Source of the DNA: Neptunomonas marina | GTDB taxonomy: Bacteria > Pseudomonadota > Gammaproteobacteria > Pseudomonadales > Balneatricaceae | Length of the DNA: 64,000 nucleotides | Direction: 5' to 3' | Assembly (NCBI RefSeq): GCF_004005935.1 | Contig: NZ_SACQ01000001.1 | Span: forward strand, 775,485-839,484 | Shown: positions 36,533 to 45,838 of the stretch, one piece after another | Numbering within the stretch: position 1 is the first letter of the stretch | Layout: each line of letters opens with the position of its first letter | Position numbers and translations under genes: made by a program | The notes under the pieces: model-generated | The model's database searches: none | Seen by the model: only the letters and a program-made list of their open reading frames with translations | Told to the model about the DNA's origin: nothing

Positions 36533-38002
36533 ATGAACCTACTTACTCATATTGGCCGATCTGTTCTTATCGCGGGAGCGGTTGTTAGTTTGCTATCTGG
36601 ATGCGGAGGCGGATCAAGTCATTCGGCGGATTCTGCCACGGGTTCGGGCAATCCACTTAACGGATTTTGGCAAGCGGTAGGGTATGGAAAAATCGCTTGG
36701 ATCGACAATACCCATATCACTTTTTACGATTACACACAGGCTAGCTGCTTAGTGAACGAGCGGCTAGATGACGTTGACGAGGAGGACTTTGAACGCTTCT
36801 TTGATCTCGGTAGTGATGGTATTTTGGCGCTTATCGAAGACGGAACTCCCACGTTTCATGCACCGAGTTTGCGCTTTCAACCCATCGCAGGCTTACCTGA
36901 GCTCTGCAAAACGCCGTCTGTCCAAGCGGGTGAGGCGGGCTATCAGCAAGATTGGTTCTCAGATTATGAGATATTCTGGCAAACTTTCAGCGACTATTAC
37001 CTCTCTTTCGAGCTAAAAGGTGTGGACTGGTACAGTGTCCGCCAACAAGCACTGACGAACTTGCAGGATTCCATGACGCAAGCTGCGTTTTTAGACGTGC
37101 TGTATCAATCGGTCCAGCCACTCAAGGACGGGCATATCGCCATTACCTCTTCTGATGGGCAAGAGGTGAGCTTTGAGAACAAGCCGAGCTTTATCAGCAC
37201 CTTGGTGCAAGAGGCGATTACACAGTACAACATCGCCCAACCGCTTTCGGATGCGGACATCGAGACCATAAATACGTATGTGGGCGAACAACTTGAATTG
37301 AGTGCTGAAATCATCACCAGCTATGCCGAGAGCGAGGTTAAGTCCGCGGCCAATGGCAACATTAACTGGTTCAAGCAAGGCAATATTGGTTATCTAGAGA
37401 TCAGCGGCATGCAGGATTTCGCCGCAGGAGATGAGTTTCCTGCCTCTGAGCTGGCCGCGATAGAGCAAGCGATGCAAACGGTGCTATCTGACATGAGCGA
37501 CACCGCCGGCTTGATAGTCGATATCCGCAGCAACGTTGGCGGTAACGACTATGCGAGCATGAAGCTGTTCTCGTACTTTATCCAAAACGAGCAACTGATG
37601 TTCTCTAAGCAGGCGCGATTAGGTGCGAGCAAAACGGCCTTGAAAGAGGTGCGCGTTTTACCCGCCAACGTTACCTATCATCAACCTATTGTGCTGCTTA
37701 CCAGCAACACCACCGCCAGTGCTGCCGAGGTGTTTACAGTAGGGATGCGCGCTTTACCGAACGTCACCCTGATAGGGGAAAGCACACAAGGGGAGTTCTC
37801 TGACGCCTTAGAAAAGCGTTTGCCCAGTGGCATCGTGTTTACGTTATCCAATGAATTTTACTACACCCCAGAAGGTGAGTGGTTAGAGCACCAAGGTGTA
37901 GCGGTGGATATTGAGGTGCCTTATCTTGATCGCGCGCAGCGCCAAGCTGAAGAGGATCTCGGAATCGAAACCGCCTACGCACTGCTTACAGGTCAGCTGT
38001 GA
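36533..38002 (+). CDS. S41-family (C-terminal processing-type) protease lipoprotein
   Basis: A 489-residue exported lipoprotein with lipobox LLSGC (Cys 24) and a Gly/Ser linker. The S41 core is in the C-terminal half: LIVDIRSNVGGND forms the oxyanion region, and the predicted nucleophile is S396 in TSNTTASAAEVF, followed by LIGESTQGEFSDAL. No clear PDZ domain is seen, so it is closer to tricorn-like S41 members. The start ATG 36533 has GAGG nearby, and a TTG at 36521 is less likely. The substrate is unknown. Confidence 0.86.
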   Translation: MNLLTHIGRSVLIAGAVVSLLSGCGGGSSHSADSATGSGNPLNGFWQAVGYGKIAWIDNTHITFYDYTQASCLVNERLDDVDEEDFERFFDLGSDGILALIEDGTPTFHAPSLRFQPIAGLPELCKTPSVQAGEAGYQQDWFSDYEIFWQTFSDYYLSFELKGVDWYSVRQQALTNLQDSMTQAAFLDVLYQSVQPLKDGHIAITSSDGQEVSFENKPSFISTLVQEAITQYNIAQPLSDADIETINTYVGEQLELSAEIITSYAESEVKSAANGNINWFKQGNIGYLEISGMQDFAAGDEFPASELAAIEQAMQTVLSDMSDTAGLIVDIRSNVGGNDYASMKLFSYFIQNEQLMFSKQARLGASKTALKEVRVLPANVTYHQPIVLLTSNTTASAAEVFTVGMRALPNVTLIGESTQGEFSDALEKRLPSGIVFTLSNEFYYTPEGEWLEHQGVAVDIEVPYLDRAQRQAEEDLGIETAYALLTGQL

Positions 38003-38075
38003 TATAGGCTAAGCAGGTCAGCCGCCAATACGATACAGGCGGCTGACAGTCGCATAGCGACTTGTGTGCAGCGGC

Positions 38076-39056
38076 TCAGTGTGGGTTGTGATCCGCTTGG
38101 GTAAAGGCTTTGCGATAACTGCTGGGCGTGCCGTCCATCCATTGCTCCCACGCGCGGCGCAGGCTTCGTTCTGCTGCAAAACCGCAGCGCTCAGCGACAA
38201 TATCCAGCGAAAAGCTAGTCTGCTCTAGCAACTGGCGGGCGAGCTCCACCCGGGCCTGTTGAAGGTATTGCTGTACGCTAAAGCCGGTAGCTTCGGTGAA
38301 TAGGCGCCGCAGGTGCCGCTCACTGAGGTAAACCATCTCGGCGAGCTGAGCGATTTTCCAATCTTGCCCAGGAGCTTGCATAATCAAGTCTTGCACGGTG
38401 TGGATGCGCGATTGGGTATGGTTGCGGTGCTGTAGCCAAAAGCTGAGTTGTGGTTCGTTTCCTGAACGGCGTTGGTAAAGCACCATCTCTCTGGCAATGG
38501 TGAGCGCGCTGTTCTGGCCCCAATGCTCGGCGACCAGCTGTAAGCACAAGTCCAAACCGGTGGTAATACCTGCACTGGTCCAGATATGCCCATCAGCGAT
38601 AAAGATACAGTCCTCCTGTACGAGCGCCTTAGGTGCAACCTGAGCCAGCGTACGAGTTAAATCGTGGTGTGTTGTGCAGCGTTTGCCATCCAATAGCCCC
38701 GCCTTACCTGCGAGCATCGTACCGGAGCAGATCCCAGCCAACAGACCGCATTGCATTCCAGCATCTGCTAACCAACTAATCGCTTGCTGATAAGCCGCCT
38801 CATGAAGGTGCCGATCAAGGCGGCTAGTACCAATCAGCAGCAACCAATCGTCTGGATGGACGGCTACAGGCAATGGCTCCAACCGCGCCAGATGTAGCCC
38901 TTGCTTCGAGCACACATCCGGCGTGGGCGAGATGTAATGCAGCTCTAGGGTGTCTTCTAGAGCTGGGTGGGCAAAAATTTGTGCTGGTGCTGCCAGATCA
39001 AGCAGATGAACTCTGGGCAACACCAACAGATAGATCCGACGCCGCTTAGTCTGCAT
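38076..39056 (-). CDS. GlxA-like AraC regulator with DJ-1/PfpI domain
   Basis: A 326-residue regulator. The N-terminal DJ-1/PfpI-like domain (about 1-190) has CSGTMLAGKAGLLDG at the nucleophile-elbow position. The C-terminal AraC domain (about 215-326) has IAQLAEMVYLSERHLRRLF and a second helix-turn-helix around VAERCGFAAERSLRRAW. This GlxA-type architecture often controls amine or glycine-betaine catabolism. The start ATG 39056 is preceded by AGAGGAG and lies inside the end of the cysteine hydrolase gene (11-base overlap), so they are co-transcribed. Confidence 0.88.
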   Translation of the reverse strand: MQTKRRRIYLLVLPRVHLLDLAAPAQIFAHPALEDTLELHYISPTPDVCSKQGLHLARLEPLPVAVHPDDWLLLIGTSRLDRHLHEAAYQQAISWLADAGMQCGLLAGICSGTMLAGKAGLLDGKRCTTHHDLTRTLAQVAPKALVQEDCIFIADGHIWTSAGITTGLDLCLQLVAEHWGQNSALTIAREMVLYQRRSGNEPQLSFWLQHRNHTQSRIHTVQDLIMQAPGQDWKIAQLAEMVYLSERHLRRLFTEATGFSVQQYLQQARVELARQLLEQTSFSLDIVAERCGFAAERSLRRAWEQWMDGTPSSYRKAFTQADHNPH

Positions 39057-39588
39057 ACTCCTCTGTCCTGCGAATGGTTGCAAAGCGCTTATTCAACACC
39101 AGACACGTGCGCTGCTTAATCTCTTCAACACCGACCTCTTGCTGAGTGAAAGGGTCATGCATTGGAAAGGTGAGGGTGGCATCTACAACAAATTCAATCT
39201 CATATCCTAAGTCACTACCAACCCGTGCGGTGGTCTCACAGCACTGCTCGGTGCGAATCCCGCTGATGATCAGTTTAGTGATCTGCTGTGCCTGTAAGTG
39301 TTCGTGTAAGCCGCTTTCCAGTAATGCATTATGCACATGTTTATTAAACACCAGATCATCTGCTTGTTTATCAAGAAAGTCCATTAAACGGACGTAACCG
39401 GACGCCGGAGAGAAAACGCCACTCTCCTCGTTATGTAGTACAAAAATCACCTCCCATCCTTTCTGGCGAGCATGGCTGATAAGCTGGTTCTGCTTTGCTT
39501 GATATTGCGCGAAGTACGCTTCGTTCCAGTAATCCCGATGTTTAAAGGACTCTTGCACATCAATTACGAGTAATGCGGTAGTCGTCAT
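39046..39588 (-). CDS. Isochorismatase-family cysteine hydrolase
   Basis: A 180-residue isochorismatase-like amidohydrolase. The catalytic triad is visible: Asp in LLVIDVQESF, Lys in VFNKHVHNAL and Cys in ISGIRTEQCCETTARVG. Family members include nicotinamidases and N-carbamoyl amide hydrolases, and this one cannot be assigned further. It is co-transcribed with a GlxA-like regulator, a pairing seen in many proteobacteria. ATG 39588 follows a GTG at 39591, and either could start the protein. Confidence 0.88.
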   Translation of the reverse strand: MTTTALLVIDVQESFKHRDYWNEAYFAQYQAKQNQLISHARQKGWEVIFVLHNEESGVFSPASGYVRLMDFLDKQADDLVFNKHVHNALLESGLHEHLQAQQITKLIISGIRTEQCCETTARVGSDLGYEIEFVVDATLTFPMHDPFTQQEVGVEEIKQRTCLVLNKRFATIRRTEEYAD

Positions 39589-39944
39589 CACCTGTTCCCT
39601 CTATCACTGATTAAGTTAGCGATAGTGTTCCAAAGATCAATACCGGAGATGAGATAGCTCTCGGTCTAAAATAGGACGGAAGCGGACATCAACGCCTTGG
39701 CTGGTTGCAACAGCGGTGTTTACTGAAAGAGAGGGCGAATAGTTTAGTAGAGCGTATATCGTTTATGCTGGGGATGTGGGAAGTGGTTGCCGCTTATTTA
39801 GTTTGCCGTAAGGTTCTTGATCGTTGTTTATGCCTTTAGGTTGAATGGGCCTCACTTGGTAAAACGATGAGTGTTAATAGGCAATATATACTTGGCTATA
39901 CCGATTGATAAGGCATAGCCAAGTGGATCGGTGCGGCCTAACTA
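39589..39944. other. 356-base intergenic region
   Basis: No credible gene is visible on either strand. It carries the hydrolase promoter on its left and a long hairpin near the right end. The remainder shows no repeat that I can resolve. Confidence 0.6.
39890..39924 (-). terminator. 10-bp perfect hairpin downstream of gbsR-like gene
   Basis: ACTTGGCTAT (39890-39899) pairs perfectly with ATAGCCAAGT (39915-39924) across a 15-base loop, 20 bases past the regulator stop. No T tract follows, so it may be a processing or stability element and not a classic terminator. Confidence 0.4.
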
Positions 39945-40499
39945 CTAGCTCTTATCGCCTTTACCGAGCAGCTGTTCTTTAAGCGAGAGCACTTTGGTAA
40001 CGCCTGCGCCCAGTTTCATGAGGGTGCGTAGTTTTTCAGGGTCCATCTGTTGTAGCTCGCCCGCCCACTCAGTCACGCTTTCGAGTAGATCATGGATCTC
40101 TTGCATACGCTCTTGGGCGTAAGACTCTGCGGCGTCTTTAGGTGGGGTGTCGAGTGCACCGCGCAACAGTTGCAGAGTTGGGTCTACCTCGCGTTTGCGG
40201 CGCTCTTCAAATACTGTGCTGGCCATCTCCCAGATGGAGCCTTTTGGCGAGAAGTACTCTTTGCGGTCGCCGGGGATGTGGTGTTGTTGGATGAGCTGCC
40301 AAGATTGGAGCTCTTTAATGCCCATACTGACATTGCCGCGTGAAACACTGAGTGCTTCAGAGATCTGGTTGGCGTTTAGTGGCTCAGGGCTGATGACCAT
40401 TAGGGCGTACATCTGGCCAACGGTGCGGTTGAAGCCCCAGCGGCTACCCATTTCACCGAAATGAAAAACAAAAGCTTCAAGTTGAGGCGTCAATTCCAT
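39945..40499 (-). CDS. GbsR/MarR-family transcriptional regulator
   Basis: A 184-residue winged-helix regulator of the GbsR/MarR type. The sequence FVFHFGEMGSRWGFNRTVGQ is the family start, and LNANQISEALSVSRGNVSMGIKEL, read in two parts, is the helix-turn-helix. GbsR proteins often control glycine-betaine or choline uptake, but no such genes are nearby. ATG 40499 is used, and a TTG six bases upstream is possible. The promoter faces right, toward the terminator of the outer-membrane protein gene. Confidence 0.88.
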   Translation of the reverse strand: MELTPQLEAFVFHFGEMGSRWGFNRTVGQMYALMVISPEPLNANQISEALSVSRGNVSMGIKELQSWQLIQQHHIPGDRKEYFSPKGSIWEMASTVFEERRKREVDPTLQLLRGALDTPPKDAAESYAQERMQEIHDLLESVTEWAGELQQMDPEKLRTLMKLGAGVTKVLSLKEQLLGKGDKS

Positions 40500-40583
40500 C
40501 GTCAAGATCTTACTTATGATTAAATGTAAGTTTCTGAAGATTCTAACACAACTAATTGGGAATCATGTTGATAGGGAGCAAAG

Positions 40584-40616
40584 AAAAGGCCCGTTAGATG
40601 TCGTAACGGGCCTTTT
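40584..40616 (-). terminator. Rho-independent terminator after the outer-membrane protein gene
   Basis: AAAAGGCCCGTTA and TAACGGGCCTTTT (40584-40596, 40604-40616) form a perfect 13-bp stem with a 7-base loop. Minus-strand transcripts from the barrel gene end in CCTTTTCTTT. Confidence 0.88.
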
Positions 40617-40649
40617 GTTAGTGTGTTTTTAGATGTGAAACCAGCGGCA

Positions 40650-41855
40650 TTAGAAGTAGCGCTCAATAGTTAGCTGTATGTGGCTATCATCATTGAAGGC
40701 GGTTAATGGGTCGCGGGTGTCGTTGGCATCAAAGTAGCGTAAGTCCAGGCTGACTTTCCACTGTGCGCCCAGCCGTCGACTCGCTTCGATTTGGAAGGTG
40801 GTGCTGTCGTAGTCCAGATCATAGATGATACCGGCAAGCAGTTCGCTGCTTTGTGCATCGTTCAGGGTGAGGCGTGCACCCAAAGAGAGATCGTTTTGGA
40901 ATGGGCTGGTGGCATCGGTGCCGCGCTCATCCCAACCGTATTCGAGCAGTACCCCGAGGTCGGCGTCAGACTCGTTGATGCCATAAAAGGTGTACTCAAA
41001 TCCCGCTTGGGTGGCCCAGTAGTCCTCGCGGTCGGTGTCGCGCCATAGAACTTCAGCTTTCCAAAGCCAGCTATCTAGCGTTGCTTGCAGATCAACGCCA
41101 AATTGTGTCATCTGCTCGTAGTAGGGCACGAGCACGGTTTGGCCGTTGATGACTCGCGGCGAGAGAATCGGGTCGCGGTTGGTGCCGTGGAAAACGTGCG
41201 CGCCGATATCATAAGCGTCAATGGTATGGCTCCAGCGCACAGCAACATCTGTATGATGATCACCGGCACCTGACTCATATTCCGCTTCATTCGTTGCGAC
41301 CACCAATGGCCCTCTTAGGCGGCCATCTGCGCCGGCGAAGGTGCGCTCTCTAAAGCCCGGAAGCAGGTAAAGATCAACGATACCCCAATCGCGTACCAAC
41401 GAAAGGTTGATCATCGGTTGGCCGAGCTTCTCTTCGTTATCGATATCCTCAACACCATCGGTTTGGTTGATCACATCCACAAGATGCTGGAACTCCGTGA
41501 CGCCCCAAAACACCTTTCTTAAACCGGCACGCAGTTCCCAATCGCCTTGGTAGTAGGTCCAACTCAGCTCGCGAATATCAGCGTGGGTGCGCTCGTCATC
41601 GTGCTGATCAAGGCGCAAAAAAGGCTTGAAGTAGAAGGTGTGGTTGCGGTCGTCAGTTTCCCAGTAGAGATCCGGCTCGATCGTAACTGAGAGGTTGCTG
41701 TTTTGGCTCTGCTCGGGGTAGGCGCCATCATCAAAGAAGGCGCGCCCCTCAAGTGTCACCTTGCCGGTGGCATCCATTTCAAGCGCGTAGGCAGAACCCG
41801 CTAGCGCGGTGCAAAAGCACAGCGCAGCGAGACGTTTAGGCGTAGATCGTTCCAT
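40650..41855 (-). CDS. Outer-membrane beta-barrel protein (last gene of MMPL-LolA operon)
   Basis: A 401-residue exported protein with signal peptide ending near residue 24 (AYALEMDATG), alternating amphipathic strands with aromatic girdles, and a C-terminal phenylalanine (HIQLTIERYF), as in outer-membrane barrels recognised by BamA. I see no named domain beyond a DUF1302-like appearance. Its ATG directly follows the stop of the LolA-like gene. With the MMPL pump and LolA-like carrier it makes a plausible envelope-spanning lipid or hydrophobe path. Confidence 0.82.
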   Translation of the reverse strand: MERSTPKRLAALCFCTALAGSAYALEMDATGKVTLEGRAFFDDGAYPEQSQNSNLSVTIEPDLYWETDDRNHTFYFKPFLRLDQHDDERTHADIRELSWTYYQGDWELRAGLRKVFWGVTEFQHLVDVINQTDGVEDIDNEEKLGQPMINLSLVRDWGIVDLYLLPGFRERTFAGADGRLRGPLVVATNEAEYESGAGDHHTDVAVRWSHTIDAYDIGAHVFHGTNRDPILSPRVINGQTVLVPYYEQMTQFGVDLQATLDSWLWKAEVLWRDTDREDYWATQAGFEYTFYGINESDADLGVLLEYGWDERGTDATSPFQNDLSLGARLTLNDAQSSELLAGIIYDLDYDSTTFQIEASRRLGAQWKVSLDLRYFDANDTRDPLTAFNDDSHIQLTIERYF

Positions 41856-42653
41856 TTATCGTGCTCTTTTTAGCGTGTTCTTATTGAAATCACTATCGCT
41901 TAGGCCTGTTTTAAACTGGTAGTTGTTCCACTTTAGATCGGTGCTTTTGTTTGTTTGGTGGTTCACCATCTTCATCAGGTCAGCGCGCCAGTATTTATCA
42001 AGGTACTGCTGATAATCATGGTAGGTCAAAGTTTTGAGTAGCGCATCTTTACGATCGTAGAAGACTGCTTTCTGCAGGCGGTACTCTGATTGATCAATCC
42101 AGACCACACGGCGGGTGTAGCCTGAGTATTTATCAACGGGATACTGCTCTACCACGAAGCAGGTATCATCGCCGCACGCTTCATCTTTGATGTACTTATA
42201 GGTGTATTTCTCGATCTCGAAGGATGCGAGGTCTTCATAAGAGAACTCGGAACCCATAAATGGCCCCGACTTATTGCGCGATGCAATACGCTTCACTCGC
42301 TTGAGCGCGGGCAAGTAGAGCCATTGGTCATCGGCGCCGACGGGGTGGGAGAAGCTCAGAAATGCGGTACCTTTTACATCCAGCGGCTTATCGAAAATGC
42401 TGAGGCTTTTGTCGCCGTCGTTATCGACTTCAAGGGATTTGAGGCGAATTTCGCGGATACTCTCTTCGCCTTGGCTGTTGCGCAGGACCATGAGCATGTC
42501 GGCCTGCATATCCCCCCAGCCCTCGTCACGTGCTTTTGATTCTTTCGAGATCGTTAGACCTTTTTCAGCTTGTGCGTCTGTTTGTGCCATCAATGGCGTT
42601 GCAACGAGAAGGGTAGCCATCAACGTTGATAGAGATGTCATAGCTAAGTTCAT
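41856..42653 (-). CDS. LolA-like outer-membrane lipoprotein-sorting protein
   Basis: A 265-residue periplasmic protein. The signal peptide is cleaved near LMAQ (about residue 23), followed by a LolA-like half-barrel fold. Landmarks are GTAFLSFSHPVGADDQWLYL, LKRVKRIASRNKSGPFMGSE and FSYEDLASFEIEKY, as in LolA-like proteins coded next to RND/MMPL exporters. It probably shuttles a hydrophobic substrate. The start overlaps the MMPL stop as ATGA, and the stop abuts the barrel gene. Confidence 0.88.
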   Translation of the reverse strand: MNLAMTSLSTLMATLLVATPLMAQTDAQAEKGLTISKESKARDEGWGDMQADMLMVLRNSQGEESIREIRLKSLEVDNDGDKSLSIFDKPLDVKGTAFLSFSHPVGADDQWLYLPALKRVKRIASRNKSGPFMGSEFSYEDLASFEIEKYTYKYIKDEACGDDTCFVVEQYPVDKYSGYTRRVVWIDQSEYRLQKAVFYDRKDALLKTLTYHDYQQYLDKYWRADLMKMVNHQTNKSTDLKWNNYQFKTGLSDSDFNKNTLKRAR

Positions 42654-44974
42654 GCGTTTGCTCCAGAGTTTTGTTTGTTGCGGCTGCCTTTATCCAGCAG
42701 CATTAGCAGCGGTGGGAGGAATAGGAAGTCAACGATTAGCGCGATAAAGATAGTGATGGCGGTAAGTAAGCCCATATCCGCGTTCACTTTAAAGCTGGAT
42801 TGTGCCAGTACCATAAAGCCAAAGACGAGCACCAGTGTGGTAATCCAAAGCGCGCGACCAACGCTCGCAAAAGCGTAGCGCACCGCCTCGACAGGGTCTT
42901 TGCCACGGTGAGTTTGGGCATAGCGATACTTGCTCAGGAAGTGCACGGTATCATCAACCACAATACCCAGCGTCATGCCCGCCACAACCGAGAGCGCTAG
43001 GCCGACTTGGCCGTCGATAAAGTACCAAAGGCCAAAACCCATCGCCGCAGGTGCAAGGTTTGGCAGCAGGCTGATGAAGCCATAGCGCACCGATTTGAGT
43101 GCGACACCCAGCAGCGCTGAAATCAGGATCAGCGCTAGGGTAATACCCCAGAGCATACTTTCGATGTTGCGCTTACCGATGTGAGCGAACATTAAACTTG
43201 GGCTGGCCACATGGACTTGGTACTGGGGAGCGTTCTCGTCAAACCAATCATAGATACGCTCTTCTAGCAAGATCTGGTCGTTACTGGTGATGTTCTCGAA
43301 GGTACCCACGATACGCAGGGATGATTTATCAACGTTCAACTGGTTGTTGAGGTCGAGGCCATAGGGCAGCGACATTTCGTACAACAGCAGGTATTGGGCA
43401 GATAACTCCCGTGACTCTGGCAGGCGGTAGTAAGACTCATCATCGCCATGCATGTTTTTATTTAGGCGTTTGATGGTGTCGGTCAGCGTGTTGACGTGAT
43501 CAGTTTCAGGTTGTTGACGTAGCCACTCGCTAAACGCTTCCGTGGCATGCAAAAATTCGGGTTCATTAATGGCACTGGATGCGCCCGCATCAATGGAGAT
43601 CTCCATAGTAGTCATCCCCGACAGATTATCTTGCATGTAATCTGTCGCTTGGCGGAATGGCACAGACGTATCGAAGTATTTTACGAAGTCGTCATTTAGC
43701 TCATTTTGAGGCACAAACAGTAACAAGCCGATGATGACAGCAGCCATACTCGGGAGCAAAACTTTACGCTTGCTGATAACAAAATCTGCGAGGTAATCCA
43801 GCTTGTCCGAATGCCCCTCTTCACGTTGTTTAACCTTCATGGGTAGCAACATCAGTAGGGCTGGGAAAAGCGTGATGGAGAGTACAAAGGCGATCATTAC
43901 GCCGCTGGCTACCATATTACCGAGGTCGCGGAATGGCGGTGAGTCTGAGAAGTTCATGCTCAAGAAGCCGATAGCGGTTGTGATACTGGTGAGGAAGATG
44001 GGCCCAAAGTTGATACGCAAGCTGGTTTCCAGTGCGTTCTTTTTCGTCGCTCCGTGGCGCATTTCGTAAAAACAGGTGGTTAGGATATGAACACAATCTG
44101 CCACCGCAAGGGTAAGAACCATGGTTGGCACGCTTGCCGTGGCACCAGTTAAGAAGATGCCTCCCCATCCTGCAAGCCCCATCGTTGCGGCAATGGTTGT
44201 GATAATGATTACAACGGTCGCTAATGTGCCGCTGATTGTTTTCAATAGAAATATCATACTCAGTACCACCATGGCGAACATGAGTGGAATGAGTGTCATT
44301 GCATCGTTCTGAGATGATTGAGCGAACGTATTGTTCATCACCACCATGCCTGATAGGCGCAGTTCCAAATCAGGGTTGGCGGATACGAAAGCATCGCGTA
44401 CCTCATACACTTTGCTCATAATCTCGGGTAGCTCTTCAACAGGATTGACGCCTGGGAGTTGTACAGTCACATTGACGATAGTGACGCTGCCGTCGGGCGA
44501 TACAATCTTATTGACCAGCAATGGCTCCTTGGTAGCGACCGCTTTAAGTTTTGCCATATCGGCATTGGGCAGGTCTTCGGTTTCTAGCACCAAATCCTCA
44601 ACAATTAAGTCATCCTCCTCGGCGACGGTATGTTGATAATTGGTGATTGAGTCAACTCGGTTCGAGTAGGGAATCTGCCAAGCGCTTTCGGTTAAGCTAT
44701 GGATTGCGGCAAGGTGCTCTGGAGTGAAAAGGTCGCCTGATTTGGCAGACACAACAAATGCGACGTTATCGCTTTTGCTGTAAACCTTTTGCATCGACTC
44801 GAAAGCCGTTAGTTGCGGGTTCTCCTCACTAAAGAACACGCGGTAGTCACTCTTGAACACCAAATTTTTCCCTCCCGCTGCGGCAGCAACGATCAGCAAT
44901 AAGCTGAAAAGAGAGACGATAATGGGGTGGTTGAGTGCAAAGTGATAGATGCGCTCCCTCATAAAAATCTCCAT
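42650..44974 (-). CDS. MMPL/RND-family exporter
   Basis: A 774-residue inner-membrane exporter with about twelve transmembrane helices. Two large periplasmic loops lie after TM1 and TM7, and two SSD/MMPL cores follow, with VPTMVLTLAVADCVHIL and GMTLGIVVDDTVHFLSKY. This single-chain RND type includes hopanoid and lipid transporters. Two starts are possible (44974, and 44962 with GGAG at good spacing). TetR is 42 bases upstream, and the LolA-like gene overlaps downstream. Confidence 0.9.
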   Translation of the reverse strand: MEIFMRERIYHFALNHPIIVSLFSLLLIVAAAAGGKNLVFKSDYRVFFSEENPQLTAFESMQKVYSKSDNVAFVVSAKSGDLFTPEHLAAIHSLTESAWQIPYSNRVDSITNYQHTVAEEDDLIVEDLVLETEDLPNADMAKLKAVATKEPLLVNKIVSPDGSVTIVNVTVQLPGVNPVEELPEIMSKVYEVRDAFVSANPDLELRLSGMVVMNNTFAQSSQNDAMTLIPLMFAMVVLSMIFLLKTISGTLATVVIIITTIAATMGLAGWGGIFLTGATASVPTMVLTLAVADCVHILTTCFYEMRHGATKKNALETSLRINFGPIFLTSITTAIGFLSMNFSDSPPFRDLGNMVASGVMIAFVLSITLFPALLMLLPMKVKQREEGHSDKLDYLADFVISKRKVLLPSMAAVIIGLLLFVPQNELNDDFVKYFDTSVPFRQATDYMQDNLSGMTTMEISIDAGASSAINEPEFLHATEAFSEWLRQQPETDHVNTLTDTIKRLNKNMHGDDESYYRLPESRELSAQYLLLYEMSLPYGLDLNNQLNVDKSSLRIVGTFENITSNDQILLEERIYDWFDENAPQYQVHVASPSLMFAHIGKRNIESMLWGITLALILISALLGVALKSVRYGFISLLPNLAPAAMGFGLWYFIDGQVGLALSVVAGMTLGIVVDDTVHFLSKYRYAQTHRGKDPVEAVRYAFASVGRALWITTLVLVFGFMVLAQSSFKVNADMGLLTAITIFIALIVDFLFLPPLLMLLDKGSRNKQNSGANA

Positions 44975-45016
44975 TGATTCATCCTGCTTGGGTGCTCGGC
45001 AAGGATGAGCTATCGG

Positions 45017-45769
45017 TTAAATTGCCAAAACCACGCCCATTTGGGCCAGTTGTTGGATCTCGGTTTGAAAAATATCGGTCTTAATGCGTTCGATCAGTGC
45101 TGACCAGTCATGCTGGTCGGAGCGGGGGGAGAAGTTGAGACCATCGAGCAGAATATGCATGCCGTTCATGGTTTCCTCTTCGATCAACATACCTTGTCGT
45201 GCACTGCAGCGGTCAGTATCCGCATTGAGCAGTGCATTGGTCCCAAAAGACTGGCTCCAGCAAATGAACGTAATCTGTTGTAGGGTCAATGGGATTGGTG
45301 GGTTGAGTTCGCCGCGCTCTTGGGCGCTTGCAAAGATCTCTACCGCAGGTTTGATCAATCTGCCCTCTAACTCTAAATGTTCATTTTGCCGCGCGACTGA
45401 TGCTTTTTCTGTGACACTATCCGTTTTTGCTGTGAGGACCAGCATGAACTGCGTCGGGCTTAACTTGGCGTAGAGCATGTAAGCGAAAAACATGCAAAGG
45501 GCGCGTTCGCGTGGAATGCCATCGAAGGTGGCGGCCCGGTCAAACATCTCCGCCAATATCTTCATGCCGCGGTTACAAAGTGCTAGCAGAAGGTCCTCTT
45601 TGCCGGAGAAGTGGTTGTAAACCGTGCCTTTTGAGTAGGGTAGCGCTTTGACCAACTTATCCATGGTGAGCGCCGCGATGCCCTCTTGGCTAATGAAATT
45701 GAGTGCGCATTCGAGAATATCGTTCTCGCGTTGGTCGAAAGCGTCTGCGTCGAGTGTTCTTGGTGACAT
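45017..45769 (-). CDS. TetR-family regulator of the MMPL operon
   Basis: A 250-residue TetR-type repressor. Residues about 15-60 form the helix-turn-helix (ALTMDKLVKALPYSKGTVYNHF). The ligand domain is larger than usual. It is the first gene of the MMPL operon, and a 13-base palindrome lies 20 bases upstream, so it probably represses the whole operon until a lipophilic ligand binds. The ligand is unknown. Confidence 0.9.
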   Translation of the reverse strand: MSPRTLDADAFDQRENDILECALNFISQEGIAALTMDKLVKALPYSKGTVYNHFSGKEDLLLALCNRGMKILAEMFDRAATFDGIPRERALCMFFAYMLYAKLSPTQFMLVLTAKTDSVTEKASVARQNEHLELEGRLIKPAVEIFASAQERGELNPPIPLTLQQITFICWSQSFGTNALLNADTDRCSARQGMLIEEETMNGMHILLDGLNFSPRSDQHDWSALIERIKTDIFQTEIQQLAQMGVVLAI

Positions 45770-45788
45770 AGGTTCTTGATGCTATAAA

Positions 45789-45801
45789 TGACGATTCGTC
45801 A
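45789..45801. promoter_or_regulatory. Palindromic operator upstream of TetR gene
   Basis: TGACGA-T-TCGTCA is a perfect 6+6 palindrome with one central base, 20 bases upstream of the TetR ATG. Size and position suit a TetR-family operator covering the operon promoter. Confidence 0.6.
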
Positions 45802-45811
45802 AAAATAGTTC

Positions 45812-45836
45812 AAAAAAAGGGCTGGGTAAAGCCCTT
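45812..45836 (-). terminator. Rho-independent terminator after ppsR
   Basis: AAGGGCT (45816-45822) pairs with AGCCCTT (45829-45835) with a 6-base loop. On the minus strand it is followed by a run of six T, just beyond the ppsR stop. Confidence 0.85.
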
Positions 45837-45838
45837 AA

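Noticed and set aside
39589-39944. Possible small gene or sRNA in the 356-base gap
   Set aside because: No frame with a plausible start and ribosome binding site. The hairpin at 39890-39924 lacks a T tract and a visible promoter.
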